Assembly: GCA_963578825.1 (NCBI GenBank)
Contig: CAUZDW010000012.1
Span: 1 to 64,000 of the forward strand
DNA from: JAJDNS01 sp963578825
GTDB taxonomy: Bacteria > Acidobacteriota > Vicinamibacteria > Fen-336
Direction of reading: 5' to 3'
DNA: 64,000 nucleotides
Shown: positions 1 to 8,338 of the stretch, piece by piece
How the letters are laid out: each line of letters begins with the position of its first letter
Numbering within the stretch: position 1 is the stretch's first letter
Made by a program: the position numbers and the translations under genes
Notes under the pieces: model-generated
The model's input: only the letters and a program-made list of their open reading frames with translations
What the model was told of the DNA's origin: nothing
Databases searched by the model: none

Positions 1-247
1 GGAAACAGCCAACACTGTGTGCTACCGTCGGGCATCTGAAAGCTCCTGTGTTTGTGGGGTCCGGCCTTTATCCAAAGCCATTCTCCACCCAGGGGCTTTC
101 TTTTTGGGTCCTACCGACGAATTATTCAGGCTAGCCCGGGCGTTGTAGGATCTAGCCATCCAAGCGACTGACTGAGGAGACGCGAATGCCTGGCATGCGG
201 TGGCCCGTCGTGAATGCGGCGGCGACGTTGCTTCCGGAGACGGTCTC
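1..247. other. leading non-coding stretch
   Basis: I see no supported gene here. The open frame on the minus strand has no family resemblance. The stretch holds one terminator-like hairpin (74-105) and the 5' region of the acyltransferase gene, whose GGAG ribosome-binding site lies at 236-239. Confidence 0.5.
74..105 (+). terminator. possible intrinsic terminator
   Basis: AAAGCC (74-79) can pair with GGCTTT (94-99) and is followed by a run of five T (101-105). The loop is long at 14 bases, so the hairpin is not strong. It could end a gene lying left of the window. The call rests on shape alone. Confidence 0.35.
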
Positions 248-1438
248 ATGAGCGCGGCCCAGTCCGCCCTTCCCGCCCGTTTGATGTCGATCGACGCCTA
301 CAGGGGTCTGGTGCTGGCCCTCATGATGGGAGAGGCCCTTCACTTCTGCGCCGTGGCGGCGGCGCGACCGGCAAACGCCGTGTGGTCTTTCCTCTGCTTC
401 AACCAGTCCCACGTCGCCTGGATCGGGGGCTCGCTGCACGACCTCATCCAGCCTGGATTTTCTTTTCTGGTCGGGGTGGCGCTCCCCTTCTCTCTGGCGG
501 CGCGCCGGGCGAAGGGGCAGGACCCGGGCCAGATGAGGGCCCACGCCTTCAAGCGCGCCTTCATCCTCGTGGTGCTGGGAATCTTCCTGCGCTCGCTCGG
601 CCGGCCCCAGACGTACTTCACCTTCGAGGACACCCTGACCCAGATCGGGCTCGGATACGGCTTCCTGTATCTCCTGGGGCTGCGGCCTCGACGCGACCAG
701 TGGATCGCCTTTGCCCTCATCCTCGTGGTGTTCTGGGCCGCCTTCGCCTTCTACCCCCTGCCGCCCGCCGACTTCGACTGGGAGTCCGTGGGGGTCGAGA
801 GCGACTGGCCTCATCTCATGAGCGGTTTCCAGGGGCACTGGAACAAGAACGAGAACTTCTCCGCCGGCTTCGATCGCTGGTTCCTGAATCTCTTCCCCCG
901 CGAGGAACCGTTCGTCTACAACCGAGGGGGCTACCAGACCTTGAGCTTCATCCCGACGCTCGCCACGATGATCCTGGGCCTCCTCGCCGGCGGGATCCTG
1001 ATTGGCGAGAAGAGCGCCCGGGAGCGCCTGCGGTGGCTCGTCGTCGCCGGCATCATCGGGATCGCCTCCGGCTGGCTGCTGGGAGCGGTCGGCATCTGTC
1101 CCGTGGTGAAGCAGATCTGGACCCCCAGCTTCACGCTCTGGAGCGGCGGGCTGTGCTTCCTCTTCCTGGCCGGCTTCCACTTCGTCGTGGACGTCCGCGG
1201 GCGGCAGCGCTGGGCCTTTCCCCTCGTCGTCCTGGGCATGAACTCGATCGCCGCCTACTGCGCCGACTGGCTTTGGCCGGAGTTCATCTCGGAGGCTCTC
1301 GTCCGACACCTGGGAGACGGGCCGTTCCTGATCTTCGGCGCTGCCTACGAGCCGCTCCTGCTGGGAGCCACGATGCTCCTCGCCCTCTGGCTGATCCTGT
1401 ACTGGATGTATCGGCGCAGGATCTTCCTGCGGATCTGA
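248..1438 (+). CDS. membrane acyltransferase, DUF5009/HGSNAT-like
   Basis: A 396-residue multi-pass membrane protein. Its N-terminal motif MSIDAYRGLVLALMM is the hallmark of the DUF5009/DUF1624 group related to heparan-alpha-glucosaminide N-acetyltransferase, which moves acyl groups across a membrane onto sugars. Hydrophobic segments recur over the whole length (around residues 12-35, 70-90, 105-125, 140-180, 255-330 and 350-390), and the C-terminus is basic (MYRRR). A GTG start is possible at 200, but GGAG at 236-239 sits well before the ATG at 248. The gene stands alone, ahead of an oppositely oriented operon. Substrate is unknown. The family call is good; enzyme activity is inferred. Confidence 0.75.
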   Translation: MSAAQSALPARLMSIDAYRGLVLALMMGEALHFCAVAAARPANAVWSFLCFNQSHVAWIGGSLHDLIQPGFSFLVGVALPFSLAARRAKGQDPGQMRAHAFKRAFILVVLGIFLRSLGRPQTYFTFEDTLTQIGLGYGFLYLLGLRPRRDQWIAFALILVVFWAAFAFYPLPPADFDWESVGVESDWPHLMSGFQGHWNKNENFSAGFDRWFLNLFPREEPFVYNRGGYQTLSFIPTLATMILGLLAGGILIGEKSARERLRWLVVAGIIGIASGWLLGAVGICPVVKQIWTPSFTLWSGGLCFLFLAGFHFVVDVRGRQRWAFPLVVLGMNSIAAYCADWLWPEFISEALVRHLGDGPFLIFGAAYEPLLLGATMLLALWLILYWMYRRRIFLRI

Positions 1439-1501
1439 TCAAGCGTCACGGGATGGGGAACCCCCGGGGGGGGAGCGATCCCAGTCGCGGACCTCGGATC
1501 C

Positions 1502-1636
1502 ATGGACAGGCTGCAGGCGGCCTTCGCCGCGGGCATGACACCGGAAGCCGCAAGGAGACGGGCCGAAACCCTCGAGTTCAAGGCGCATCACGACGACCTG
1601 TTCGTCCTGCTGCACTCCGAAGCAGCGACCGAGTAG
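1502..1636 (+). CDS. possible small protein, 44 aa
   Basis: An ATG-started frame of 44 codons ending in TAG, in the gap between the acyltransferase and the convergent DUF3501 gene. The product is mostly helical and charged (starts MDRLQAAFAAGMTPEAARRR, ends HSEAATE), with a composition like a real small protein rather than a GC-rich shadow. No clear ribosome-binding site precedes it and I recognise no family. It is in the same frame as the upstream gene, 63 bases after that stop codon, so it could also be a detached C-terminal piece. Confidence 0.3.
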   Translation: MDRLQAAFAAGMTPEAARRRAETLEFKAHHDDLFVLLHSEAATE

Positions 1637-1663
1637 GGGCTGGCGGCCGGCTCGGGGGGGCTC

Positions 1664-2227
1664 CTAGCCCTCCAGGTCCTCCTGGAGGGCGGTGCGCTGG
1701 ACCTCGCTCAGCTCGGCCTCGCTGGCGAGGTCGGGATCCGGGTGGTCGCAACCCACGGCCACAGGAGCGCGCTCGCCCACGGCAAACTTCAGGTACTGGA
1801 CGGAAGACACACGCTCTTGCCCGACCTGGCGCTCGTCGTAGGTCGGGCGCACCCGCGTGCCGTCTTCGAGCTTCGCGTAGAGGTGTTTCGGAAGCTCCAG
1901 CCACTCGGCGAGCTTCTTCGCCCGCTCATCGGGATCGTCCAGCTCGATGAGGAACGTGCAGCCCAGCTCCCCCGGGCCGCCCAGGACCTCGTTGTAGGTC
2001 TCGATCTCGTGGAGGATGTCGGTCTCGCGGACGATCTGCTCCACGCGCATCATCTCCTGGATCTGGTACCGCATCGTGGCGTGGTTCTCGAAGAGGAAGG
2101 TCAGGTTCGGGCCGAGATGGATGCGGCGAGGCTCCTTCTGCTTCATCACGGATTCGCGGACCTCGGAGCGGAGCTCTGCGTAGGTCTGATAGTCGATGAT
2201 CTCGCTCCTCTCGACGGGCTTCGTCAT
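1664..2227 (-). CDS. DUF3501 family protein
   Basis: A 187-residue soluble protein starting MTKPVERSEIIDYQTYAELR, typical in length and N-terminus for DUF3501. The middle carries the conserved stretch around HLGPNLTFLFENHATMRYQIQEM, followed by an acidic segment. Its function is not established. In many genomes DUF3501 is encoded beside a rubrerythrin and a CCG-type iron-sulfur protein, and that is so here. The start codon overlaps the stop of the iron-sulfur gene by four bases (ATGA), so the two are translationally coupled. I infer a role in peroxide or iron-sulfur stress from context only. Confidence 0.85.
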   Translation of the reverse strand: MTKPVERSEIIDYQTYAELRSEVRESVMKQKEPRRIHLGPNLTFLFENHATMRYQIQEMMRVEQIVRETDILHEIETYNEVLGGPGELGCTFLIELDDPDERAKKLAEWLELPKHLYAKLEDGTRVRPTYDERQVGQERVSSVQYLKFAVGERAPVAVGCDHPDPDLASEAELSEVQRTALQEDLEG

Positions 2228-3603
2228 GTTGTCGCGTCTTCCTGGGCCGCCTGGGTCTCCGGCACGCGGTCCGGGAAGCCGTCCTGTCGATACGCCCGGG
2301 CCAATATGGACATGGGGTGCATCGGTTTCTTCCCGGCGTGTTGCTGGAACTGCAGCGCGGCCAGCGGGCAGTCGGTTGCCCACACCTCGGCCGAGGCTGC
2401 CTTCATCCCCGTGAAGGCTTTCTGGCCGATCCGTCTCGAGGGATCGAACCCCTCGACCTTCATGGCGTACGTGCCGTCGTGGCCGCAGCACTCCATGGTG
2501 ATCCTGGGCTTGACACCCGGGATCTTGCGCAGAAGGTCGCGGCCCTTGAAGCCGACGGCCTGGGCTCGCAGATGGCAGGGGGCGTGGTAGGCCACGCTCT
2601 CGCCGGGTGTTGACTTGAAATCGGTGTTGAAGCGGGGCTCCTCGCGAATCTCCCAGAGGAACTCCGAGGGGTCGCGGACGGCGGCGGCCAGCTTGCACGC
2701 ATCCTCTCGCTGAGCCTCGGGGAGAAGCTCCGGGTACTCCCGGCGCATCATCATGGCGCAGGTCGGGTTGATCGAGATCACCCTGGCTCCGGCGTCGACG
2801 AACGGCTTCAGGATCCGGATGTTGTTTGCCGCCTGCTTTCGAAGCGACTCGAGATCACCGGACTCCCAGGCCGGCATCCCGCAGCACTGCAGCCCCTTCA
2901 CGCAGGCACTGGGAACCTCGTTCTTGTCCAGCACCTCCAATGTGTCGCGTCCGATCTGGGGTTCGTTGTTCTCCACGTAGCAGGTCGGGAACAGCACGGC
3001 CTCGACGCCCTTCGGGTCTTGACGGACGCGGCCGGCTCGATCGGCCCACCGTTCGAACGTCGACGAGGCGAAATCCGGCAACAGCTTGTCCTTGTGGATG
3101 CCCACCGCCGCCTGCATCAGCAGCCGCGGCAGCCGCAACCGATTCACGACGTTCGCCATGCCCAGGCTGAGGCGAGCCATCCTCCCGGCGCCGTCGGGGT
3201 CGGCGAGCAGCCGTGAGCGGAGCGGAATCCCTTCCCGTTTTGCCTGCTGGGCCTTGTAGCGGTGAACGAGCTTGGGGAAGTCGAGCTGGAACTCGTGACC
3301 GTCGCGCGGGGTGTAGGGGCACTGCACCTCGCAGAGCTTGCATTGGAAGCAGGCGTCCATGACCCGCCGGGTCTCAACGGGGGTGATCCTGCGAACGTCG
3401 CCGTCGTGCTCGTCGTCCACAGCCTTGAAGAGATTCGGAAAGCTGTCGCAGTATTTGAAGCACATGCGGCAGCCGTGGCAGATCTCGAAGGTACGGGTGA
3501 TCTCTTTCTGGAGGGCCTGCCCGTCCCAGTAGCGGCTGTCCTCGGGGTCGTAGCTCAGGCCATCGGTGGGCTTGTAGGAGATCGCCTTGGCGGTGTCGGT
3601 CAT
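2224..3603 (-). CDS. CCG-domain iron-sulfur protein (GlpC/HdrB-like)
   Basis: A 459-residue protein. The N-terminal third has two cysteine clusters of the 4Fe-4S type, CHGCRMCFKYC (about residue 43) and CFQCKLCEVQCPYTP (about residue 86). The C-terminal two thirds hold two CCG cysteine-rich domains with CCGMPAWESGD (about 241) and CCGHDGTYAMK (about 373), as in GlpC and heterodisulfide reductase subunit B. Such proteins pass electrons between a flavoprotein or quinone and a thiol or peroxide system. It lies between rubrerythrin (98-base gap) and DUF3501 (4-base overlap), so it may supply electrons to rubrerythrin. No membrane segment is evident. Confidence 0.85.
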   Translation of the reverse strand: MTDTAKAISYKPTDGLSYDPEDSRYWDGQALQKEITRTFEICHGCRMCFKYCDSFPNLFKAVDDEHDGDVRRITPVETRRVMDACFQCKLCEVQCPYTPRDGHEFQLDFPKLVHRYKAQQAKREGIPLRSRLLADPDGAGRMARLSLGMANVVNRLRLPRLLMQAAVGIHKDKLLPDFASSTFERWADRAGRVRQDPKGVEAVLFPTCYVENNEPQIGRDTLEVLDKNEVPSACVKGLQCCGMPAWESGDLESLRKQAANNIRILKPFVDAGARVISINPTCAMMMRREYPELLPEAQREDACKLAAAVRDPSEFLWEIREEPRFNTDFKSTPGESVAYHAPCHLRAQAVGFKGRDLLRKIPGVKPRITMECCGHDGTYAMKVEGFDPSRRIGQKAFTGMKAASAEVWATDCPLAALQFQQHAGKKPMHPMSILARAYRQDGFPDRVPETQAAQEDATT

Positions 3604-3701
3604 GGCTGTCGCCTGATGGTCGCGCAGGGGTGCACGGGAGGGACGGGCTGCGGGCCGGTCCCGGGCGGCCGAGTCGGCCGCCCGCAGCGTTCCTGGGGGG
3701 A

Positions 3702-4124
3702 TCAGCTCAGGCCGTCGAGCAGCTTCTGGAAGCGCCCGGCGTGGGATTTCTCGGCCTTGGCGAGCGTCTCGAACCAGTCCGCGACCTCGGCAAAGCCCTC
3801 TTCCCGGGCGTTCTTGGCCATCCCGGGGTACATGTCGGTGTACTCGTGGGTCTCGCCCGCCACCGCCGCCTTGAGGTTTTCGGCGCTGTCGCCGATGGGC
3901 AGCCCCGTGGCCGGGTCGCCGACCTGCTTGAGGTAGTCGAGGTGGCCGTGTGCATGGCCCGTCTCACCCTCCGCGGTCTCGCGGAAGTTGCTGGCGATGT
4001 CGGGGTAGCCCTCGATGTCGGCCACCTTGGCGAAGTAGAGGTAGCGGCGGTTCGCCTGGGACTCACCCGCGAAGGCGTCCTTCAGGTTGTCGTGGGTCTT
4101 GGTGCCCTTCAGTTCCTTGGCCAT
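3702..4124 (-). CDS. rbr: rubrerythrin, short form without rubredoxin domain
   Basis: A 140-residue four-helix ferritin-like protein. The two ExxH-type metal motifs are visible: FAGESQANRRYLYFAKVA near residue 20 and ETAEGETGHAHGH near 50, then AGETHEYTDMYP near 90 and LAKAEKSHAGRF near 125. Rubrerythrins reduce hydrogen peroxide at a di-iron site. The usual C-terminal rubredoxin domain is missing, so an outside electron donor is needed; the downstream iron-sulfur protein is the obvious candidate. AGGAGA precedes the ATG. The gene follows the Fur-family regulator by 33 bases, so both probably share one promoter. Confidence 0.9.
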   Translation of the reverse strand: MAKELKGTKTHDNLKDAFAGESQANRRYLYFAKVADIEGYPDIASNFRETAEGETGHAHGHLDYLKQVGDPATGLPIGDSAENLKAAVAGETHEYTDMYPGMAKNAREEGFAEVADWFETLAKAEKSHAGRFQKLLDGLS

Positions 4125-4157
4125 TGGGGTCGTTTCTCCTTCTTCTGATTCTTTGTT

Positions 4158-4595
4158 TCACTGACAGTTCGAACACAGTCCGCTGAAACTCACGGAATAG
4201 TCGCGGACCTGGAATCCGGTTCCGGCGGGTTCGGGGAGCGGCACCCGCGGCACCGCCGAGTCGTCGAGGTCGATTAGGCGCCCGCAGCTTTCGCAGACGA
4301 GATGGTGATGCCGTCCCGTCATGGGATCGAATCGCACCACCGCGTCCGGGTGGTGGACCTTCTGAGCGAAACCCATCCCGACGAGAGCCTCGAGCACCCG
4401 GTACACGGTCGTGCGCGAGAGGCCCGGGAGACGCCGCTGGACGGCGTCGAAGACCTGGTCCGCCGTCGGGTGGTCCCGCCGAGTGGACAGCTCCTCAAAT
4501 ACCGCGCGGCGCTGAACGGTCAGTGCGAGCCCTCGGCGCCGGCACTCCTGCTCGAAATCGGCGATGCGATCTTGCTCGGGTGCGTTGGTCATCAT
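4158..4595 (-). CDS. Fur-family regulator, PerR-like
   Basis: A 145-residue metal-dependent repressor. It has an N-terminal winged helix (LALTVQRRAVFEEL, then LSRTTVYRVLEALVGMG), the metal-sensing GRHHHLVC segment, and two structural zinc CxxC pairs (CESC and a C-terminal CSNC). The overall form suits a peroxide sensor (PerR) better than an iron-only Fur, and the downstream rubrerythrin operon agrees; this is inferred. Two tandem ATG codons are available (4595 and 4592). Neither has a ribosome-binding site, and the promoter lies immediately upstream, so a leaderless message is likely. First gene of the operon running to 1664. Confidence 0.88.
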   Translation of the reverse strand: MMTNAPEQDRIADFEQECRRRGLALTVQRRAVFEELSTRRDHPTADQVFDAVQRRLPGLSRTTVYRVLEALVGMGFAQKVHHPDAVVRFDPMTGRHHHLVCESCGRLIDLDDSAVPRVPLPEPAGTGFQVRDYSVSFSGLCSNCQ

Positions 4596-4629
4596 TTGGT
4601 ATATTATACCAAACGGAAATCTGTGTCAA
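4595..4629 (-). promoter_or_regulatory. fur promoter with overlapping 19-bp operator
   Basis: On the minus strand TTGACA (4629-4624) is followed after 15 bases by TATAAT (4608-4603). The -10 box lies inside a perfect palindrome, TTTGGTATA-T-TATACCAAA in plus-strand reading (4595-4613). That palindrome is AT-rich like PerR/Fur boxes and sits where a repressor would block polymerase, so autoregulation is likely. The predicted start of transcription falls on or one base before the ATG. Confidence 0.75.
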
Positions 4630-4725
4630 TCTCGACCGCTTGGCACTGGCGCTGCAGTCAACTGGTATCCAGCGGTCCTCGCGGGGAGCGACGCCAAGTG
4701 CCCCATGTCCGTTGAACTGAAGGGA

Positions 4726-6258
4726 CTATCGGGACCCGACGACCGCCGGACTCCACTCCATGTCCTCATCGATGGGGTACATGGGGCGCCGGATCTTCTC
4801 GTAGGTCAGATTCTCCACCACCTGATACGCAAACCCGGGAGTGAACGCCATGATTGTTCGTGGTGCAATGTCGCGCAAGCCCTGGAAGAGATAGCCGAGC
4901 TTGACGACTACGATCTTGTGCTCGAGCGGGTCGATGCCAACCTCTTCAAAATCCGCTGGCGCCGTGAAGGACCGGCGGGTGTTGAGGATCACCAGCAGCA
5001 CATTCCCCACCTTGACGACCACGGGGCGGCGCCTCGTGCCATCGGCAGGCTCGGGAGCGACAAACTGCACAGTGCCCGTGATCTCCAGCGGCTCGCTGAA
5101 CACGTTGTCGAGCTTTCCGCCGAGCGCCAGGGTCACCTTCGCATCGACCCCGGCTTCGACGCACGCGGCCACCGCGTGGAGATCGACCACGCCGGCCAGC
5201 ACCGCATCCGGCACCTCGTGCGCCAACAGTCTCTGGAGGACCAGCGTCCCGTCGCCCGCCGCCCCGGCCGTCGTATTGTCCCCGGAGTCCGTGATGAATA
5301 CGGTGCTCTCCGGCGCCTCCACGGCCGTCTGGATGGCCTCGTCGATCTGCGCTGTGGGGACATCGAACTGCAGATCGGAGCGCTGGTCCCAAAGCATACG
5401 GGCCAATCGCTCGACTTCCTGGCGGGCGAGATCGGCGTTCGAGACGTCCGCTGCCACGACCTGAACGCTCATGCCGGCCCGTTGGACATCGGTCCACGGC
5501 ATGCCCACGAAGATCGACGCGTCGATCAGGCCCTCCCTGGCCGCGATTCGGGGAATCTCGGCGTAGAGCGACTGCAGCGGCTCTACCGCGGTGATGCCCT
5601 TCTCTCCTGGAATCAGGATGGGCACGTTGACGTGGGCGACCTGCGGTCGGCGACCGTCTCGGATCGCGTCGAGGAGAAGCGTGACGGCCCGAAGCCTCGT
5701 CTCCTCCCCATCCACGTGCGGGGCCGTCCGATACGCCGTGAGAATGTTCAGCTCGCTCGCAAACTCCGGCGAGATGTTGCCGTGCAGGTCGAAGCTCCCG
5801 GCGATGAGAGCATCCGGTCCGACGATCTCCCGCACTGCGCGGACGAAATCCACCTGAGCATCCTCGTATCCCTCGGCGTGGAGCGCCCCGTGCATGTCGA
5901 GGTAGACCCCGTCGACCTTGCCCGCCGCCCGAGCTCCCTCGAGGATCTCCCCCTTGAACGCGTCGAACGTCTCGCGCTCGACGGCGCCGAAGGGTCGCGC
6001 CGCGGCATGGAGGGTGGGCACCACTTCGACACCCGACTCGTGGAGAAACGCCGCCCACTCGACGTCCTGGAGTGCCGCCGCGCCGCGCCTCACGGTGAAG
6101 TCCCCCTCGGTCGAGAGATGCGGGATGAACGTGTTCGATTCGTGGGCTATGCCGCCGGTCAGGATGCGGATACCGCTCTCTCGTTCCTCGCAGCCGAGGA
6201 GACTCACGACCGCGACGATCAGGATCGCCGACGCGCGGAGCGACTCACCGAATCTCAT
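4726..6258 (-). CDS. M81 family metallopeptidase (MlrC-like), lipoprotein
   Basis: A 510-residue protein of the M81/MlrC family, zinc-dependent hydrolases that include the microcystin-degrading MlrC. Family motifs visible are GGIAHESNTFIPHLS near residue 35, VYLDMHGALHAEGYEDAQ near 120 and SFDLHGNISPEF near 155, which carry the metal-binding His and Asp residues. VFITDSGDNTTAGAAGDGT lies near 325. The N-terminus is a lipoprotein signal ending in LLGC, so the enzyme should be anchored in a membrane outside the cytoplasm; that is unusual, since MlrC relatives are often soluble. GGAGGT precedes the ATG at good spacing. The natural substrate is unknown. Confidence 0.85.
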   Translation of the reverse strand: MRFGESLRASAILIVAVVSLLGCEERESGIRILTGGIAHESNTFIPHLSTEGDFTVRRGAAALQDVEWAAFLHESGVEVVPTLHAAARPFGAVERETFDAFKGEILEGARAAGKVDGVYLDMHGALHAEGYEDAQVDFVRAVREIVGPDALIAGSFDLHGNISPEFASELNILTAYRTAPHVDGEETRLRAVTLLLDAIRDGRRPQVAHVNVPILIPGEKGITAVEPLQSLYAEIPRIAAREGLIDASIFVGMPWTDVQRAGMSVQVVAADVSNADLARQEVERLARMLWDQRSDLQFDVPTAQIDEAIQTAVEAPESTVFITDSGDNTTAGAAGDGTLVLQRLLAHEVPDAVLAGVVDLHAVAACVEAGVDAKVTLALGGKLDNVFSEPLEITGTVQFVAPEPADGTRRRPVVVKVGNVLLVILNTRRSFTAPADFEEVGIDPLEHKIVVVKLGYLFQGLRDIAPRTIMAFTPGFAYQVVENLTYEKIRRPMYPIDEDMEWSPAVVGSR

Positions 6259-6295
6259 GACGGCACCTCCGATTCCCTGCGGGCACGGCTATTCA

Positions 6296-6991
6296 TCAGA
6301 AACCAACGCCCAGGGCGCGACACAGGTACCGCTGGAAAGGAATCGCGGCCTGAAAGATCTGAGCGAGCCGCCTGTCGAATCCCGCCGCGACGATGTCCTT
6401 GTCGGTGAGCGGGCAGGCGCCCACGTGGTCCTTGCGCTTCAGCTCCTCGACGAGGGGGTGCTCCGGGTCGAACCCCCGCGGCGGCCGCTTCAGCGAATCG
6501 CCGTCGCGGTTGAAGCGTTTGCGGAACGCGGCGGCATCGACCACCTTCCGGAAGCCGCTGGAATCGTCGACGATCGCCTGGCGGATCTTGGCGAGGGCCG
6601 GTGGCTCAGGGTGCCAGACCCCGAAACCTGCGAAGGAGCCCTTCGGCTGGAGGTGCAGGTAGAAGACCGGGGCGTGGACGTTCTTGGCGTCTTTGTGAAG
6701 GAAACGGATCCCCACGTGGTCCTTGTAGGGAGACTTGTCCTTCGAGAAGCGGATGTCCCGCTGGATACGGAAGAGCGACCCGCCCACCGGCCGGGCGATC
6801 GCCAGAAACTCCTTGCTGATCTTCCGGAGATGGGGCTCGAAGTCGGCGATGAACTGCAGCGCCGGGGCCCTCACGGCCCGCTCGTATCGGGCCTTGTTGG
6901 CAAGGAACCAGTCCCGATCGTTGTGGCGCTTCAGATCCCGCATGTAGGAGAACAGCTCGGGGGTGAAGGAAGGGCTCGTCCCGCGGCTCAT
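6296..6991 (-). CDS. DUF2461 domain protein (TIGR02453 family)
   Basis: A 231-residue protein with the DUF2461 pattern throughout: FTPELFSYMRDLKRHNDRDWF at the N-terminus, RIQRDIRFSKDKSPYKDHVGIRF-type core (residues about 75-98), FYLHLQPKGSFAGFGVWHPEP near 108, and the C-terminal FQRYLC. The family is widespread and of unknown biochemical role. GAGGAG lies six bases before the ATG. It is downstream of, and oriented with, the receiver-DUF3052 locus, but a gap of about 70 bases makes shared transcription uncertain. Confidence 0.85.
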   Translation of the reverse strand: MSRGTSPSFTPELFSYMRDLKRHNDRDWFLANKARYERAVRAPALQFIADFEPHLRKISKEFLAIARPVGGSLFRIQRDIRFSKDKSPYKDHVGIRFLHKDAKNVHAPVFYLHLQPKGSFAGFGVWHPEPPALAKIRQAIVDDSSGFRKVVDAAAFRKRFNRDGDSLKRPPRGFDPEHPLVEELKRKDHVGACPLTDKDIVAAGFDRRLAQIFQAAIPFQRYLCRALGVGF

Positions 6992-7059
6992 GATCCGCTC
7001 CTCTCTCGTCGACGCCTGAGGGGATGCACTTTCCCGATCCTACACGACCCGGGAGAGCA

Positions 7060-7844
7060 TCAGCGCCGCTTCTTCCGCCGGGCAAAGCAGAGACCGGACC
7101 AGGTGGCATCGACCGCGGCGATCTTGTAGTCGACGAGGCCGGCCTCGAGACCGAATGCCCGGACCTCGTTGCCTCCGAGATCGGTGTCGACACCCGAGGC
7201 CTTCTTCGGCCAGACGATCCAGAGGGCGCCCGGCTCCCCCATCGCCCTCGTCGCGGACGCGAAGCGCTTCCGCGGGTCCGAGCGGGACGTCACGAACAGA
7301 AGAAGGACGCCAGCGGCCTTGCGGGCGTCGTGGCGAAGGACGACACCCTCCGGCAGCCGCCCGAGCGTCTTCTCGAACCCTCGAGGCGCGCCCAGAAGGG
7401 CCACCACGCTGCCGGCCCGGATGCCGAGCTTCTTCGGCAGAGGGGTCCCGGAATAGCCGCCATCGTGTCGGGCACCACGGGCGTTGCCGGCGTCCGGCTC
7501 ATGGCCCGCTTCACCGCACCCCGGATGCCCCGCCAGGTGGCGTAAGTCGCGTCGGGCAGAGCCGCCTTCACGCGGGCCGTCTTCTTCGGATCCCCCTCGA
7601 CGAAGACCAGTGGAACGTGGCGAGTCGCCTTGAGCTGTCGCAGGGCCGTGCCCAGCGCCTGGCCTTGTGATGGCTGACGAGCCAGGTCGATCACAAACAC
7701 GTCGGGAGGATCCCTGCGCACGGGGGCCAGGCCGGGCATGCCGTCGGGCCACAGAACCTGGACGCCATGGCCGGCATCACGGAGCCGCGTGGCCGCGTCT
7801 CGCATTTCTCCGGGCCTGGCGTGCAGCACGACGATTCGGCTCAT
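7060..7844 (-). pseudogene. receiver-like + DUF3052 fusion, broken by one frameshift
   Basis: The first frame (from ATG 7844) encodes a receiver-like domain of about 125 residues (MSRIVVLHARPGEMRDAATR; central FVIDLAR with a possible phospho-acceptor Asp). From about 7457 downwards, homology moves to a different frame that encodes DUF3052, starting GYSGTPLPKKLGIRAGSVV and ending CFARRKKRR at 7060. The normal DUF3052 start (MAGYSGTP) would be restored by adding one base in the GCGGC run near 7458. No start codon exists for DUF3052 in its own frame here. So this is a roughly 260-residue fusion with an indel, either a true mutation or a sequencing error. The lower half looks intact. Confidence 0.7.
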
Positions 7845-7860
7845 GCGTCTCTGTCTCCTC

Positions 7861-8295
7861 TCACTCTCGGAGCGGGGACACTCCGATCGCCGTGACGAAG
7901 CACAAGAAAGCGGCAGCCAGGAAGAGGAAGGGCGCCGGGAACCAATAGCGAAGCGCCACCGCGGTCAGGATCCCGAAGATCCCTGCGTTCGCGGTTCCCA
8001 CCTGCCGGAGCAGAAGAGGCCAGCCAACGGAGTGGCGCAGCACGAGGAGATCGATCACGCCGAGGCCCAGCGACAGGATGGAGAACGAGAGGCTGACGCC
8101 GGTGAGGAGCTCCATGGTGGAGCGGAGGAAATTGTGGCCGAAGTCGTATTGGTAGCCGCGCATCAGGTCGAGCAGCCGAGCGTGGGTCGCGTCGGCGGCC
8201 TCGGCGGTGACGAGGCTGTAGTGCCCGAAGAGGTGCACGAGACCGAGCACGACCAGGACCCAGGCCCCCGCCCCGAACAGCCGGCGTGACAGCAT
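7861..8295 (-). CDS. small four-helix membrane protein
   Basis: About 144 residues with four hydrophobic segments (around residues 8-25, 62-85, 92-115 and 118-138 from the ATG at 8295). The pattern GAWVLVVLGLVHLFGHY plus SVGWPLLLRQVG resembles the uncharacterised LIC_13387-type family; I recall that match rather than having checked it. A GTG 15 bases upstream is also open, but an extended -10-like TGATACGAT overlaps it and ends five bases before the ATG, which favours the ATG and a leaderless message. Function unknown. Confidence 0.65.
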   Translation of the reverse strand: MLSRRLFGAGAWVLVVLGLVHLFGHYSLVTAEAADATHARLLDLMRGYQYDFGHNFLRSTMELLTGVSLSFSILSLGLGVIDLLVLRHSVGWPLLLRQVGTANAGIFGILTAVALRYWFPAPFLFLAAAFLCFVTAIGVSPLRE

Positions 8296-8338
8296 GGCGG
8301 ATCGTATCACCGGCAGCGACGTGGCCGGCGGACGCCAT

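Noticed and set aside
152..1309. 385-aa minus-strand frame opposite the acyltransferase
   Set aside because: Rich in Gly, Arg, Glu and Pro with no family pattern; a GC shadow of the plus-strand gene.
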